Shown one piece after another: positions 1-6,915 of a stretch of 15,052 nt of DNA. The stretch comes from CAZNMF01 sp964573795 (GTDB lineage Bacteria > Acidobacteriota > Vicinamibacteria > Vicinamibacterales > SCN-69-37): NCBI GenBank assembly GCA_964573795.1, contig CAZNMF010000067.1:1-15052 (forward strand). Direction: 5' to 3'. The notes under the pieces are model-generated. The model searched no databases. It was not told where the DNA came from and saw nothing but the letters and a program-made list of their open reading frames with translations. The first letter of the stretch is position 1. Every line of letters begins with the position of its first letter. The translations under genes were made by a program, and so were the position numbers.

Positions 1-201
1 GTCCCTGCTTTGTGCGTGATGGTCGGAGCGTCGCTTGAGCCGATGTTTCATCACAAAGTGAGTCGCGACGCCGCGTGGTGTGCATGCCTCCGTGGTGAGG
101 AAGCCTGAAGCGCGGCTTTTCAGTGGCTCCACCTGCTTCGCAGGTTCAACGACCTCCCCACACGGCAAAGCGGGGCGCCTCTCGACTTCGATCGCATCTC
201 G
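1..201. other. Left-edge region without a confident gene
   Basis: Two weak possibilities exist. Frame 1 of the plus strand is open from base 1 to a TGA at 106-108 (35 codons, ending in residues LRGEEA), so it could be the tail of an upstream gene. The minus strand has an ATG at 51-49 followed by 17 open codons running off the left edge. Neither has a recognisable motif or ribosome-binding site, and they cannot both be real. A perfect 6-bp hairpin sits at 131-145. No Shine-Dalgarno sequence is visible before the thiL ATG at 202. Confidence 0.3.
131..145. repeat. Short hairpin upstream of thiL
   Basis: ACCTGC (131-136) and GCAGGT (140-145) pair perfectly around a TTC loop. There is no following T-run, so it is not a classical intrinsic terminator. 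It lies about 57 bases before the thiL start and has no GGAG/GTAG foot, so it does not belong to the REP-like families elsewhere in the window. Confidence 0.35.
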
Positions 202-1212
202 ATGTCTCCCTCCATCTCCACGCTCGGTGAGCGCGAGCTGATCGCGCGGCTGCAGCAGCGCGTCTCGCCGCCGCCCGCGCACGTCCGCGTCGGCATCGGC
301 GACGACGCGGCGGTGATCGCGCCGGCGCGCAACATGGACGACGTCGTGACGACCGACAGCCTCGTCGAAGGCGTGCACTTCCGTCGCGACTGGTCGACCG
401 CCGAGGCGATCGGCCACAAGGCGCTCGCCGTCAATCTCAGCGACCTCGCCGCGATGGGCGCGACGCCGCGCGCGTCGCTGCTGAGCCTCGCGCTGCCGTC
501 CGATTTCCCGCTCGCCGACTTCGATGCGCTGCTCGACGGGTACCTCGCCCTGTCGGCCGCGTCGGGCGCCGCGTTGGTCGGCGGCAATCTGACGCGATCG
601 CCTGGACCGCTGATCGTCGATGTCACCGCCGTCGGCAGCGTCGGCCATCGGCACGTGCTGATGCGCACCGGCGCGCGGAAGGGTGACGAGCTGTACGTCA
701 CCGGCACGATCGGTGCGGCCGCCGCCGGACTGGCCATGCTGCAGGCGGGACGTCAGCGCGACGGTGCGGACGACGAGGCGAGGTCGTGCCTCGATCGCTA
801 CGAGCGCCCCGAGCCGCGGCTGCGGTGCGGACGCATCGTCGGCCGCACGCGCGCGGCATCGGCGGCCATCGACCTCTCGGACGGCTTCAGCGACGCGGCG
901 TGGCGGCTGGCCGACGGCGGCAACGTCGGGCTCGTCGTGGACGCGGCGGCCCTGCCGATTGCTGCAGGCGCGCGGGCCTGGGCTCGTGACGCGGGCCAGG
1001 ACGCCGTCGACGTTGCGCTAGCCGGCGGGGAGGACTACGAGCTCGCCTTCGCGGTCCCGGCCCGTCGTCGCTCTCGCTTCCTCGCAGCCGTCCGCCGCTG
1101 CTCCGGCCTGACGGTCGCGCGCGTCGGCGTCTTCGGCGGCGACGCCGGCGTCTGGCTCGAGCGGGACGGGGCCAAGACGCGGCTCCAACGGACCGGGTTC
1201 GCACATTTCTGA
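202..1212 (+). CDS. thiL: Thiamine-monophosphate kinase ThiL
   Basis: ThiL phosphorylates thiamine monophosphate with ATP to give thiamine diphosphate, the active cofactor, in the cytoplasm; it is the last step of the de novo pathway. The 336-residue protein has the usual family length and shows the AIR-synthase-like fold motifs in order: GIGDDAAV at residues 31-38, TTDSLVEGVHF at 50-60, NLSDLAAMGA at 78-87, GGN at 127-129, IDLSDGFSD near 219-227, and GGEDYEL near 275-281. The metal- and nucleotide-binding Asp pair of the N-terminal GDD motif is intact. At the GGN position the better-known enzymes carry GGD. The ATG at 202 puts the first motif at the normal distance from the N-terminus, although no Shine-Dalgarno is visible. 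No other thiamine gene is nearby. A REP-like palindrome begins 20 bases after the stop. Confidence 0.95.
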   Translation: MSPSISTLGERELIARLQQRVSPPPAHVRVGIGDDAAVIAPARNMDDVVTTDSLVEGVHFRRDWSTAEAIGHKALAVNLSDLAAMGATPRASLLSLALPSDFPLADFDALLDGYLALSAASGAALVGGNLTRSPGPLIVDVTAVGSVGHRHVLMRTGARKGDELYVTGTIGAAAAGLAMLQAGRQRDGADDEARSCLDRYERPEPRLRCGRIVGRTRAASAAIDLSDGFSDAAWRLADGGNVGLVVDAAALPIAAGARAWARDAGQDAVDVALAGGEDYELAFAVPARRRSRFLAAVRRCSGLTVARVGVFGGDAGVWLERDGAKTRLQRTGFAHF

Positions 1213-1232
1213 GACGGGTCGGGAGCTCCCCA

Positions 1233-1258
1233 GGAGGGCCGAACCTTCAGGTTCGGCC
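1233..1258 (+). repeat. REP-like unit, family 1 (singleton)
   Basis: A GGAG foot at 1233-1236 is followed by a perfect palindrome with 10-bp arms, GGCCGAACCT (1237-1246) and AGGTTCGGCC (1249-1258), around a TC spacer. It starts 20 bases after the thiL stop. The same unit recurs, with arm variants, at 1898, 1929, 6463, 6494 and 14915. The GGAG tetranucleotide at the hairpin foot matches the known architecture of REP elements. It may also act as an mRNA 3'-end structure, although no T-run follows. Confidence 0.8.
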
Positions 1259-1425
1259 GCGCCAATAGGCTGACGCGCGGCGGACGGGGCCAACCAGCCG
1301 TGCAACCGTGCGCGGGCCAAGACTGTAATCGCTTATCTATCAGATATTTGCAGACGTAACCCCCTCACGCTTCCCCTCACTTTTCGGTTGCCTTCCAGCG
1401 GGGGTCACGCGGTACGCTATTGACC
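1259..1425. other. Intergenic region upstream of the 3D-domain gene
   Basis: Most of this gap is GC-rich, but bases 1321-1356 form a distinctly AT-rich patch (gactgtaatc to tatttgcag) unlike the rest of the window. Such a patch about 70-100 bases before a start codon is a reasonable promoter location. No hexamer pair is convincing enough to assign -35 and -10 boxes. Confidence 0.35.
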
Positions 1426-1881
1426 ATGCTGCTGCTCTCCCGGTCCTTCCGGCGGAAGCTGCTGGCGACGGCCCTGGGGGCATGCACGTTCATGCTGCTC
1501 TATCAGGCGACGGTCATCGACTCCCGAAGCGTGCCCGGAGCCCGGACGGCCCGCTCGGCGTTGCTGGCCGGCAGCCGACAGGACTTCGTCGCGACGGCGT
1601 ACTGCAAGGGACAGGTGACGGCCTCCGGCGTCGCGCCGAAGTTCGGCGTCGCCGCAGCCGACCCCAGCGTCTTGCCGGTCGGATCGGTCGTCCAGATCGA
1701 CGGCGTGCCCGAGCGGCATCGCGGCATCTACACCGTTCTCGACACCGGCCCCAAGGTGCTGGGGCGCCATCTGGATCTCTACATCTGGAGCTGCAACGAG
1801 GCCCTGGAGTTCGGTCGCCGCCCGGTGTCGGTCACCGTGCTGCGCTTCGGTTGGAGCCCGAGCCCCAAGAAAGCGAATTGA
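1426..1881 (+). CDS. Secreted or membrane-anchored 3D-domain protein
   Basis: This 151-residue protein has an N-terminal basic and hydrophobic segment (residues 8-27) that should send it across the inner membrane. The rest is a 3D domain, a double-psi beta-barrel named for three conserved aspartates: D79 (in AAADP), D106 (in TVLDTG) and D117 (in HLDLYI). It also has ATAY near 56-59 and CNEALEFG at 123-130. The fold is shared with the catalytic region of MltA-type lytic transglycosylases and with firmicute YuiC/Sps proteins, so a peptidoglycan-cleaving role in the periplasm is likely but inferred. The ATG at 1426 is preferred over the in-frame TTG at 1420; neither has a good Shine-Dalgarno, with only a GGGGG run about 22 bases upstream. 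A paired palindrome follows the stop by 16 bases. Confidence 0.85.
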   Translation: MLLLSRSFRRKLLATALGACTFMLLYQATVIDSRSVPGARTARSALLAGSRQDFVATAYCKGQVTASGVAPKFGVAAADPSVLPVGSVVQIDGVPERHRGIYTVLDTGPKVLGRHLDLYIWSCNEALEFGRRPVSVTVLRFGWSPSPKKAN

Positions 1882-1897
1882 GTCGGGCGAGCTCTTC

Positions 1898-1954
1898 GGA
1901 GGGGCGGACCTTCAGGTCCGCCCACTGTGGCCGAACCTGAAGGTTCGGCCCTCC
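1898..1954. repeat. REPIN-like inverted doublet of family-1 units
   Basis: Two palindromic units face each other with their feet outward. Unit 1 is GGAG (1898-1901), then arms GGGCGGACCT (1902-1911) and AGGTCCGCCC (1914-1923) around TC. After a 5-base spacer (ACTGT), unit 2 has arms GGCCGAACCT (1929-1938) and AGGTTCGGCC (1941-1950) around GA, then CTCC (1951-1954), the complement of GGAG. Both hairpins are perfect. The whole block is 57 bp and sits between the convergent ends of the 3D-domain gene (16 bases from its stop) and the ABC operon (46 bases from its stop). A bidirectional transcript-end role is plausible. Confidence 0.85.
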
Positions 1955-2000
1955 GAAAGGCAAGCCCGGACGGCGTCCCGTGGCCGCGCCGCGCGCGCCG

Positions 2001-3776
2001 TTATCCCGCCACCGCATTCGCGTACTGCAATTCGTACAACCGATAGTAGAGCCCGCGCGCAGCGACCAGTTGCTGGTGCGTGCCCTGCTCGCGCAGCTCG
2101 CCTTTGTGCAGGACGAGAATCGCGTCCATGTCCTGGATCGTCGAGAGCCGGTGCGCGACGGCGAGCACCGTGCGGCCTTGCATGATGACGCGCAACGCGT
2201 CCTCGATGAGCGCCTCGGTAGCCGTATCGACGCTCGACGTCGCTTCGTCGAGCAGCAGCACGTGCGGATCGAACGCGAGCGCGCGCGCGAACGACAGCAG
2301 CTGCTTCTGCCCGACGGACAGCGTCGCGCCGCGCTCGGCGACCGGCGACGCGTAGCCACCCTGCCGCGCCATGATGAACTCGTGCGCGTGCACGGCCTTC
2401 GCGGCGCGGACGATCTGCTCGTCGGTGATCGACGCATCGCCCAGCCGGATGTTGTCGGCGATCGTGCCGGAGAACAGATGGACGTCCTGCAGCACGAGGC
2501 CGAAGATGCGCCGGAGCGACGGCACGTCCCACTCACGAACGTCGACGCCGTCGACCAGGATGCGCCCGCGCTGGATATCGTAGAACCGCAGCAGCAGGTT
2601 GATGATCGTCGTCTTCCCCGATCCCGTTGCGCCGACGATGCCCGCGCGCTGGCCGGGCTCGATGACGAACGACACGTCCTTCAGCACGAAGTGCTCGTCG
2701 TCGTACGCGAACCAGACGTGGTCGAACTGGATCCGGCCGCGCGCGCCGCGCGGCACGACCGGCTCGCGCGGCGGCACGAGCGACGGCTCCGTGTCGAGCA
2801 CGCCGAAGATGCGCTCGGACGCGGCCATCGCCGCCTGCAGGATGTTGAACTTCTCGGACAGATCCGAGATCGGCTGGAAGAACCGCCGCGAGTACTGCAG
2901 GAACGCGACGAGCACGCCGATCGTGAGCGTGCCCTGCTCCGCCCATCCGGTCCCGTACCAGATGATCAACGCGCCGGAGATCGCCGCTAGCAGCTCGATC
3001 AGCGGGTAGAACAGCGCGTAGTAGAAGATCGACGCGATGTTGACGTCGCGATGCTCGCGGTTGATCGCCTCGAACCGTCGCGACGTCCGTTCTTCCTGGT
3101 TGAAGACCTGCACGACGGACATGCCCGTCAGGTGCTCCTGCAGGAACGCGTTGAGGCGCGCGACGAGGCCGCGCACGCGGCGGTACGACTCGCGCACGTT
3201 CGTGCGGAACCAGTGCGCGGTCCACAGGATGAACGGCAGCACCGAGAACGCGACGAGCGCCAGCCGCCAGTTCATCAGCAGCATCGCGGCCATGATGCCG
3301 ATGAGCACGAGCAGATCGCCGAAGACGGTGATGACGCCCGACGCGAACAGATCGTTCAGCGCGTCGACGTCCGTCGTCACGCGCGTCATCAGCCGGCCGA
3401 CGGGATGCCGATCGTAGTACCGCAGCTCGAGCCGCTGCAGGTGCGCGTAGACCTCCGCGCGCATCCGGTGCATGATGCGCTGCCCCGTCGTCTGGAGGAT
3501 GAACGTCTGGCCGTACTCCGCGAGAAAGCCGATGACGATCAGCGCGAAGAAGAGGACGGCCATGCGCGCCAGGCCCGGCGCGTCGCCCGCGGCGATGTAC
3601 CTGTCGATGGCCTGCTGCGTCAGCCAGGGCTGCGCGAGATCGACGAGCGACGACACGAGAATGGCGGCGCCGGCCAGCGCGATCGCGCCAACGTGCGGCC
3701 GCAGATAGACCAGCAGCCGGCGCATCAGACGCGCGTCGTACGTGCGGGCGGGCAGGATGTCGTCGGCGACGCTCAC
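2001..3776 (-). CDS. ABC exporter half-transporter, catalytic-site subunit (MdlB/YheH-like)
   Basis: This 591-residue protein is a type IV ABC exporter subunit: six predicted membrane helices over residues 20-320, then a nucleotide-binding domain. Visible motifs are Walker A GATGSGKT (382-389), Q-loop Q430, signature LSVGQ (486-490), Walker B VLLLDE with catalytic E511, and H-loop H542. The third signature residue is V instead of the usual G, as in known asymmetric heterodimers where this signature faces the partner's degenerate site. It would pair with the product of the gene just upstream and drive ATP-dependent export of lipids or drugs; the substrate cannot be told. The start is a GTG at 3776 with GGAGAG (3786-3791) as ribosome-binding site, nine bases away and directly after the upstream gene's TGA. 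The 15-base gap indicates one operon with coupled translation. Confidence 0.93.
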   Translation of the reverse strand: MSVADDILPARTYDARLMRRLLVYLRPHVGAIALAGAAILVSSLVDLAQPWLTQQAIDRYIAAGDAPGLARMAVLFFALIVIGFLAEYGQTFILQTTGQRIMHRMRAEVYAHLQRLELRYYDRHPVGRLMTRVTTDVDALNDLFASGVITVFGDLLVLIGIMAAMLLMNWRLALVAFSVLPFILWTAHWFRTNVRESYRRVRGLVARLNAFLQEHLTGMSVVQVFNQEERTSRRFEAINREHRDVNIASIFYYALFYPLIELLAAISGALIIWYGTGWAEQGTLTIGVLVAFLQYSRRFFQPISDLSEKFNILQAAMAASERIFGVLDTEPSLVPPREPVVPRGARGRIQFDHVWFAYDDEHFVLKDVSFVIEPGQRAGIVGATGSGKTTIINLLLRFYDIQRGRILVDGVDVREWDVPSLRRIFGLVLQDVHLFSGTIADNIRLGDASITDEQIVRAAKAVHAHEFIMARQGGYASPVAERGATLSVGQKQLLSFARALAFDPHVLLLDEATSSVDTATEALIEDALRVIMQGRTVLAVAHRLSTIQDMDAILVLHKGELREQGTHQQLVAARGLYYRLYELQYANAVAG

Positions 3777-3785
3777 GCGGACTCG

Positions 3786-3791
3786 CTCTCC
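3786..3791 (-). promoter_or_regulatory. Ribosome-binding site of the second ABC gene
   Basis: Read on the minus strand, GGAGAG follows the TGA of the upstream ABC gene immediately and lies nine bases before the GTG at 3776. It supports the non-ATG start and suggests that ribosomes finishing the first gene reinitiate on the second. Confidence 0.7.
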
Positions 3792-5549
3792 TCAGGCGTG
3801 CGCCAGCTCTTCTTCGAGCAGCTGGCGGCGGTGCATCTCGGCGTAGCGGCCGTTCTCCGCGACGAGCGTCGCGTGCGTGCCGCGCTCGACGACGCGGCCG
3901 TGGTCGAGGACGAGGATGAGATCGGCGTCGCGCACCGATGAGATGCGGTGCGCGACCATCACGCACGTTCGCGCGCGCCGCACGTCACGCAGGCGGCGCA
4001 GGATCTCCGCCTCCGTCGCCGTGTCGACGGCGGACAGCGTGTCGTCGAGCACGAGGATCGGCCGGTCCGTCAGAATCGCGCGTGCCAGCGCGACGCGCTG
4101 CTTCTGTCCACCCGACAGCGTGATCCCGCGCTCGCCGACGACCGTGTCGAGCCCCTCCGGAAACCCGGCCACGTCCGTGGTCAGCGCCGCCGTCTCGGCC
4201 GCAGCCCCGACGCGCGCGCGAGCCTCGTCCGTTCCCCACTCGGCGTCGAGCCCGAACAGGATGTTGCCGCCCACGGTCTGCGAGAACAGGAACGCCTCCT
4301 GCGGCACGACGGCCATCGCCGAGCGGAGATCGGCCGGCGACACGTCGGCAATGTCGACGTCGTCGACGAAGAGCGTGCCGCACGGCGGCTCGCGCAGGCG
4401 GGTGAGCAGTTGGACGAGCGTCGACTTGCCGGCGCCCGTCGCGCCGACCAGCGCCAGCGTCTGTCCGGGCTCGACGACGAAGGAGACGTCGTGCAGCGCA
4501 TCGGCGGCGGCGTCCGGATAGCGGAAGGACAGCTCCCGCGCTTCGATCCGGCCGCGAACGGGCCGTGGCAGCGCTGCCTCGACGGCGCCGCCGGCGGCCG
4601 GCACGTCCAGCACCTCGAGCATCCGTTCCCACGACGCCACGCCGCGCTGGACGATGTTGATCACCCAGCCGAAGGCGATGAGCGGCCAGCTCAGGAGCAC
4701 GAGGTAGCGGCCGAACGCGACGAACTCGCCGAGCGTCAGCGAGCCGCGGATGACGTCGCGTCCGCCGATCCACAGGACCAGCAGGCCGCTCAGGCCGAAG
4801 CAGAACGTCAGCGTCGGATAGAACGCCGACTGGAGGCGAATCAGGCCGCGCTGCCGGCGGACGTACTCGTCGTTCGCCGCGCCGAACTTCGCGGCCTCCG
4901 CCGGCTCCTGCCGATACGCGCGGACGACGCGCACGCCGGACAACGCCTCCTGGACGACGGCGCTCATATCCGAGAGCTGGGCCTGGATGCGCTCGAAGCG
5001 GTCGTGAATCGCGCGGCCGAAGTAGCGCGTGCCGATGGTCACGCCGGGCAACGGCAGCAGCGCGATCAGGGTCAGCTTCGCGTCGATCGACCACATGATC
5101 GCCACGGCAATCACGAAGCCGAGCGCGGTGCTGCCGAAGTACATCAGCGCCGGCCCCACCATCATCCGCACGGCGCCGAGGTCGTTGGTGGCGCGCGACA
5201 TCAGATCGCCGGTCCGGTTGGCCTGCAGATAGGCCTGCGGGAGGCGCGTCAGGTGCGCAAAAAATTCCTCCCGCAGGGCATACTCGATCTCGCGCGACGC
5301 GCCGATAAGCTGAGTGCGCATCAGGTAGCGAAACACGCCGTCGGCGACCGCAAGCCCCACGATCGCAACGGCATAGAGCGCCAGACGCGACCGCTCCTCT
5401 CCCCGCAGCAGGCCGTCGACGACGTCCTTCAGGATCCAGGGGGAGACGAGCGACAGGGCCGTGGCAGCGAGGATGCATGACAGGCCCAGCACGAGCGAGC
5501 GGCGAACGCGGCGGATGTACGGCAGCAGGCGCGAGAGCGCCACGATCAT
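3792..5549 (-). CDS. ABC exporter half-transporter, degenerate-site subunit (MdlA/YheI-like)
   Basis: This is the first gene of the two-gene exporter operon. The 585-residue protein has six predicted membrane helices (about residues 17-305) and a nucleotide-binding domain with Walker A GATGAGKST (369-377), Q-loop Q417, canonical signature LSGGQ (478-482), Walker B ILVLDD (498-503) and H-loop H534. The residue that should be the catalytic Glu after Walker B is Asp (D503), the hallmark of the non-hydrolysing site of heterodimeric exporters such as TM287/288, BmrCD and MdlAB. The segment LDDTLSAVD matches the MdlA/YheI type closely. Together with the next gene it forms one consensus and one degenerate ATP site. 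The start is ATG at 5549; there is no Shine-Dalgarno, and an extended -10-like box lies six bases upstream, so the mRNA may be leaderless. Confidence 0.93.
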   Translation of the reverse strand: MIVALSRLLPYIRRVRRSLVLGLSCILAATALSLVSPWILKDVVDGLLRGEERSRLALYAVAIVGLAVADGVFRYLMRTQLIGASREIEYALREEFFAHLTRLPQAYLQANRTGDLMSRATNDLGAVRMMVGPALMYFGSTALGFVIAVAIMWSIDAKLTLIALLPLPGVTIGTRYFGRAIHDRFERIQAQLSDMSAVVQEALSGVRVVRAYRQEPAEAAKFGAANDEYVRRQRGLIRLQSAFYPTLTFCFGLSGLLVLWIGGRDVIRGSLTLGEFVAFGRYLVLLSWPLIAFGWVINIVQRGVASWERMLEVLDVPAAGGAVEAALPRPVRGRIEARELSFRYPDAAADALHDVSFVVEPGQTLALVGATGAGKSTLVQLLTRLREPPCGTLFVDDVDIADVSPADLRSAMAVVPQEAFLFSQTVGGNILFGLDAEWGTDEARARVGAAAETAALTTDVAGFPEGLDTVVGERGITLSGGQKQRVALARAILTDRPILVLDDTLSAVDTATEAEILRRLRDVRRARTCVMVAHRISSVRDADLILVLDHGRVVERGTHATLVAENGRYAEMHRRQLLEEELAHA

Positions 5550-5554
5550 GGAGG
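5550..5554 (+). promoter_or_regulatory. Ribosome-binding site of the beta-barrel gene
   Basis: GGAGG at 5550-5554 lies 10 bases before the plus-strand ATG at 5565, a slightly long but workable spacing. It directly abuts the start codon of the divergent ABC gene (5549), so the two genes share all 15 intergenic bases. Confidence 0.6.
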
Positions 5555-5564
5555 CAGTATAGCA
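5550..5564 (-). promoter_or_regulatory. Putative extended -10 promoter for the ABC operon, possibly leaderless
   Basis: On the minus strand the 15 bases read TGC, TATACT, GCCTCC, then the ATG at 5549. TGnTATACT is a good extended -10 element. Transcription normally starts about 6-7 bases after the -10 box, which would place the first base at or next to the A of the start codon. No good -35 hexamer is visible 16-18 bases upstream, as is usual for extended -10 promoters. The promoter would then overlap the 5' end of the divergent gene. Sequence-only inference. Confidence 0.4.
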
Positions 5565-6419
5565 ATGCGTCTTTTCTCACGGCTGGTCTCGCGGCAATCG
5601 ATCGCGCTGGCAGCCCTCCTGTCCGCCGCGCTGCTGGCGCCGAGCGCCGCGCAGGCGCAGTACTCCGCGCCCGATAGCGGCGCCGCCGCCATCGGCGAGA
5701 AGTACCACGTCGAGTTCTCCGGCACGCTGTGGAATCCCGACCTCGCCGGCAAGATCTCCAGCGAGCAGTTCGGCATCGTCGGCAGCCAGATCGATCTGCT
5801 GACCGACCTGGGCTATACGAAGACGCGGTTCAAGGACATGCGCATCGTCCTGCGCCCGTCGAAGAAATCCAAGTTCAGGATTCAGTACACGCCGATCCAG
5901 TACGAAGCGGAGACCGCGTTCACGCGCGATCTGGTCTTCAACGGCATCAAGTTCCCGGTGGCCGTGCCCATCGAGTCGCAGTTCTCGTGGAAAGTCTGGC
6001 GGCTCGGCTACGAGTACGACTTCCTCTACAAGCCGCGCGGGTTCGTCGGCATGGTGCTCGAGGGCCGCTACACGACGGCCGAAGCGCGGCTGAAGACGAA
6101 CAGCCCGATCTTCTCGCCGCCGTACGACGAGTACAACAAGCGATCGGCGCCCCTGCCGGCGCTCGGCATCGTCGGCCGCGCGTATCCGCTGCCCGAGGTG
6201 GCGATCAACTTCGAGGTGACGGGATTCAAGCTGCCGAACGTCGACGAGAAATATCAGGCGCGCTACTTCGACTGGGACATCAACGGCACGGTCAACCTGT
6301 CGAACTACTTCGGCGTGCAGATGGGCTGGCGCAAGATGACCAACTTCATGGTGATCAAGAAGGACTCGGGCGACGTCCAGTTCCAGGGCCTCTGGTTCGG
6401 CGCAGCCGTCCGGTACTGA
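5565..6419 (+). CDS. Predicted outer-membrane beta-barrel protein
   Basis: The 284-residue product starts with a clear signal peptide (basic n-region, hydrophobic core, likely cleavage after AQA at residue 31). The mature part is rich in alternating polar and aromatic residues typical of transmembrane beta-strands, for example KFRIQYTPIQYEAE, WKVWRLGYEYDF and FVGMVLEGRYTTAEA. It ends FGAAVRY: a C-terminal aromatic residue in the BAM recognition position. These traits support an outer-membrane barrel of roughly 8-10 strands. I do not recognise the family, and transport, structural or enzymatic roles remain open. It starts 15 bases from the divergent exporter operon and is followed by a REPIN-like block 43 bases after its stop, suggesting a single-gene transcript. 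The divergent exporter need not be functionally linked. Confidence 0.8.
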   Translation: MRLFSRLVSRQSIALAALLSAALLAPSAAQAQYSAPDSGAAAIGEKYHVEFSGTLWNPDLAGKISSEQFGIVGSQIDLLTDLGYTKTRFKDMRIVLRPSKKSKFRIQYTPIQYEAETAFTRDLVFNGIKFPVAVPIESQFSWKVWRLGYEYDFLYKPRGFVGMVLEGRYTTAEARLKTNSPIFSPPYDEYNKRSAPLPALGIVGRAYPLPEVAINFEVTGFKLPNVDEKYQARYFDWDINGTVNLSNYFGVQMGWRKMTNFMVIKKDSGDVQFQGLWFGAAVRY

Positions 6420-6462
6420 GCGATCGTCAGCTCTTCAGCACGGGGTTGCCGAATTCCCATCC

Positions 6463-6519
6463 GGAGGGCCGAACCTTCAGGTTCGGCCGCAGCGGGCGGA
6501 CCTGAATGTCCGCCCCTCC
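6463..6519. repeat. REPIN-like inverted doublet of family-1 units
   Basis: Unit 1: GGAG (6463-6466), arms GGCCGAACCT (6467-6476) and AGGTTCGGCC (6479-6488) around TC. Spacer GCAGC (5 bases). Unit 2: arms GGGCGGACCT (6494-6503) and ATGTCCGCCC (6506-6515) around GA, one mismatch, then CTCC (6516-6519). Total length 57 bp and spacer length are identical to the block at 1898-1954, but the two arm types are in the opposite order. It begins 43 bases after the beta-barrel stop. Confidence 0.85.
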
Positions 6520-6915
6520 AACGCGCATCGCCAATTCCGCGCCGCACTCTCATGCACTCGACACCCGTTCGACCTGAACGCGTGTACGGGTACCGCAAGC
6601 CCGACGACGGGAACCTCCTTCCCGTTCGATCGCCGCCATCTGCACACGATTCCTCCGCCGGGCGCGTCCCGACGCGGGCAGATGCCATCTGGGTCCTGGG
6701 CTCCCGCGGAAGCACGAAACTGCACTCTCTCGCACATTTCTGCAATTCCGCCCCTACATTCCGAGCCATATCGCATTGCGGGTCCGATGAATTCGGGCCG
6801 ATGACCAGAGAGGAGGACCACGGACCGGTCCACCGGACGTGCGCCGCGCCGTTCCCGGACGCGGGCATCGCTCTTGCTACGTTTTCACGCTTCTATGGCT
6901 CTCGAGGGACACCGT
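6520..6915. other. Long intergenic leader upstream of the TonB-dependent receptor
   Basis: No convincing gene is seen here; the open frames lack domain signals. The region holds inverted repeats that could structure a 5' leader. ACGGGAA (6607-6613) pairs with TTCCCGT (6619-6625) around a CCTCC loop. CATCTGC (6637-6643) pairs with GCAGATG (6678-6684), enclosing CGCGTC (6663-6668) and GACGCG (6671-6676). A GGAGG-type sequence near 6811-6816 is not placed before a recognisable start. I found no match to a riboswitch class that I know, and no clear promoter hexamers. Confidence 0.35.
6904..6908 (+). promoter_or_regulatory. Ribosome-binding site fixing the TonB receptor start
   Basis: GAGGG at 6904-6908 lies seven bases before the ATG at 6916, an ideal spacing. 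It selects this ATG over the in-frame TTG at 6874 and ATG at 6895. The choice also gives a standard signal peptide without an N-terminal extension. Confidence 0.75.

Noticed and set aside
1898..1954. Ordinary Rho-independent terminator
   Set aside because: The stems are strong but none is followed by a T-run, and the same units with a conserved GGAG/GTAG foot recur elsewhere. A terminator-like role is kept only as a possibility.
6728..6755. Sigma-54 (-24/-12) promoter before the TonB receptor
   Set aside because: A GCAC...TGCA arrangement catches the eye, but the GG required ten bases before the GC is missing.
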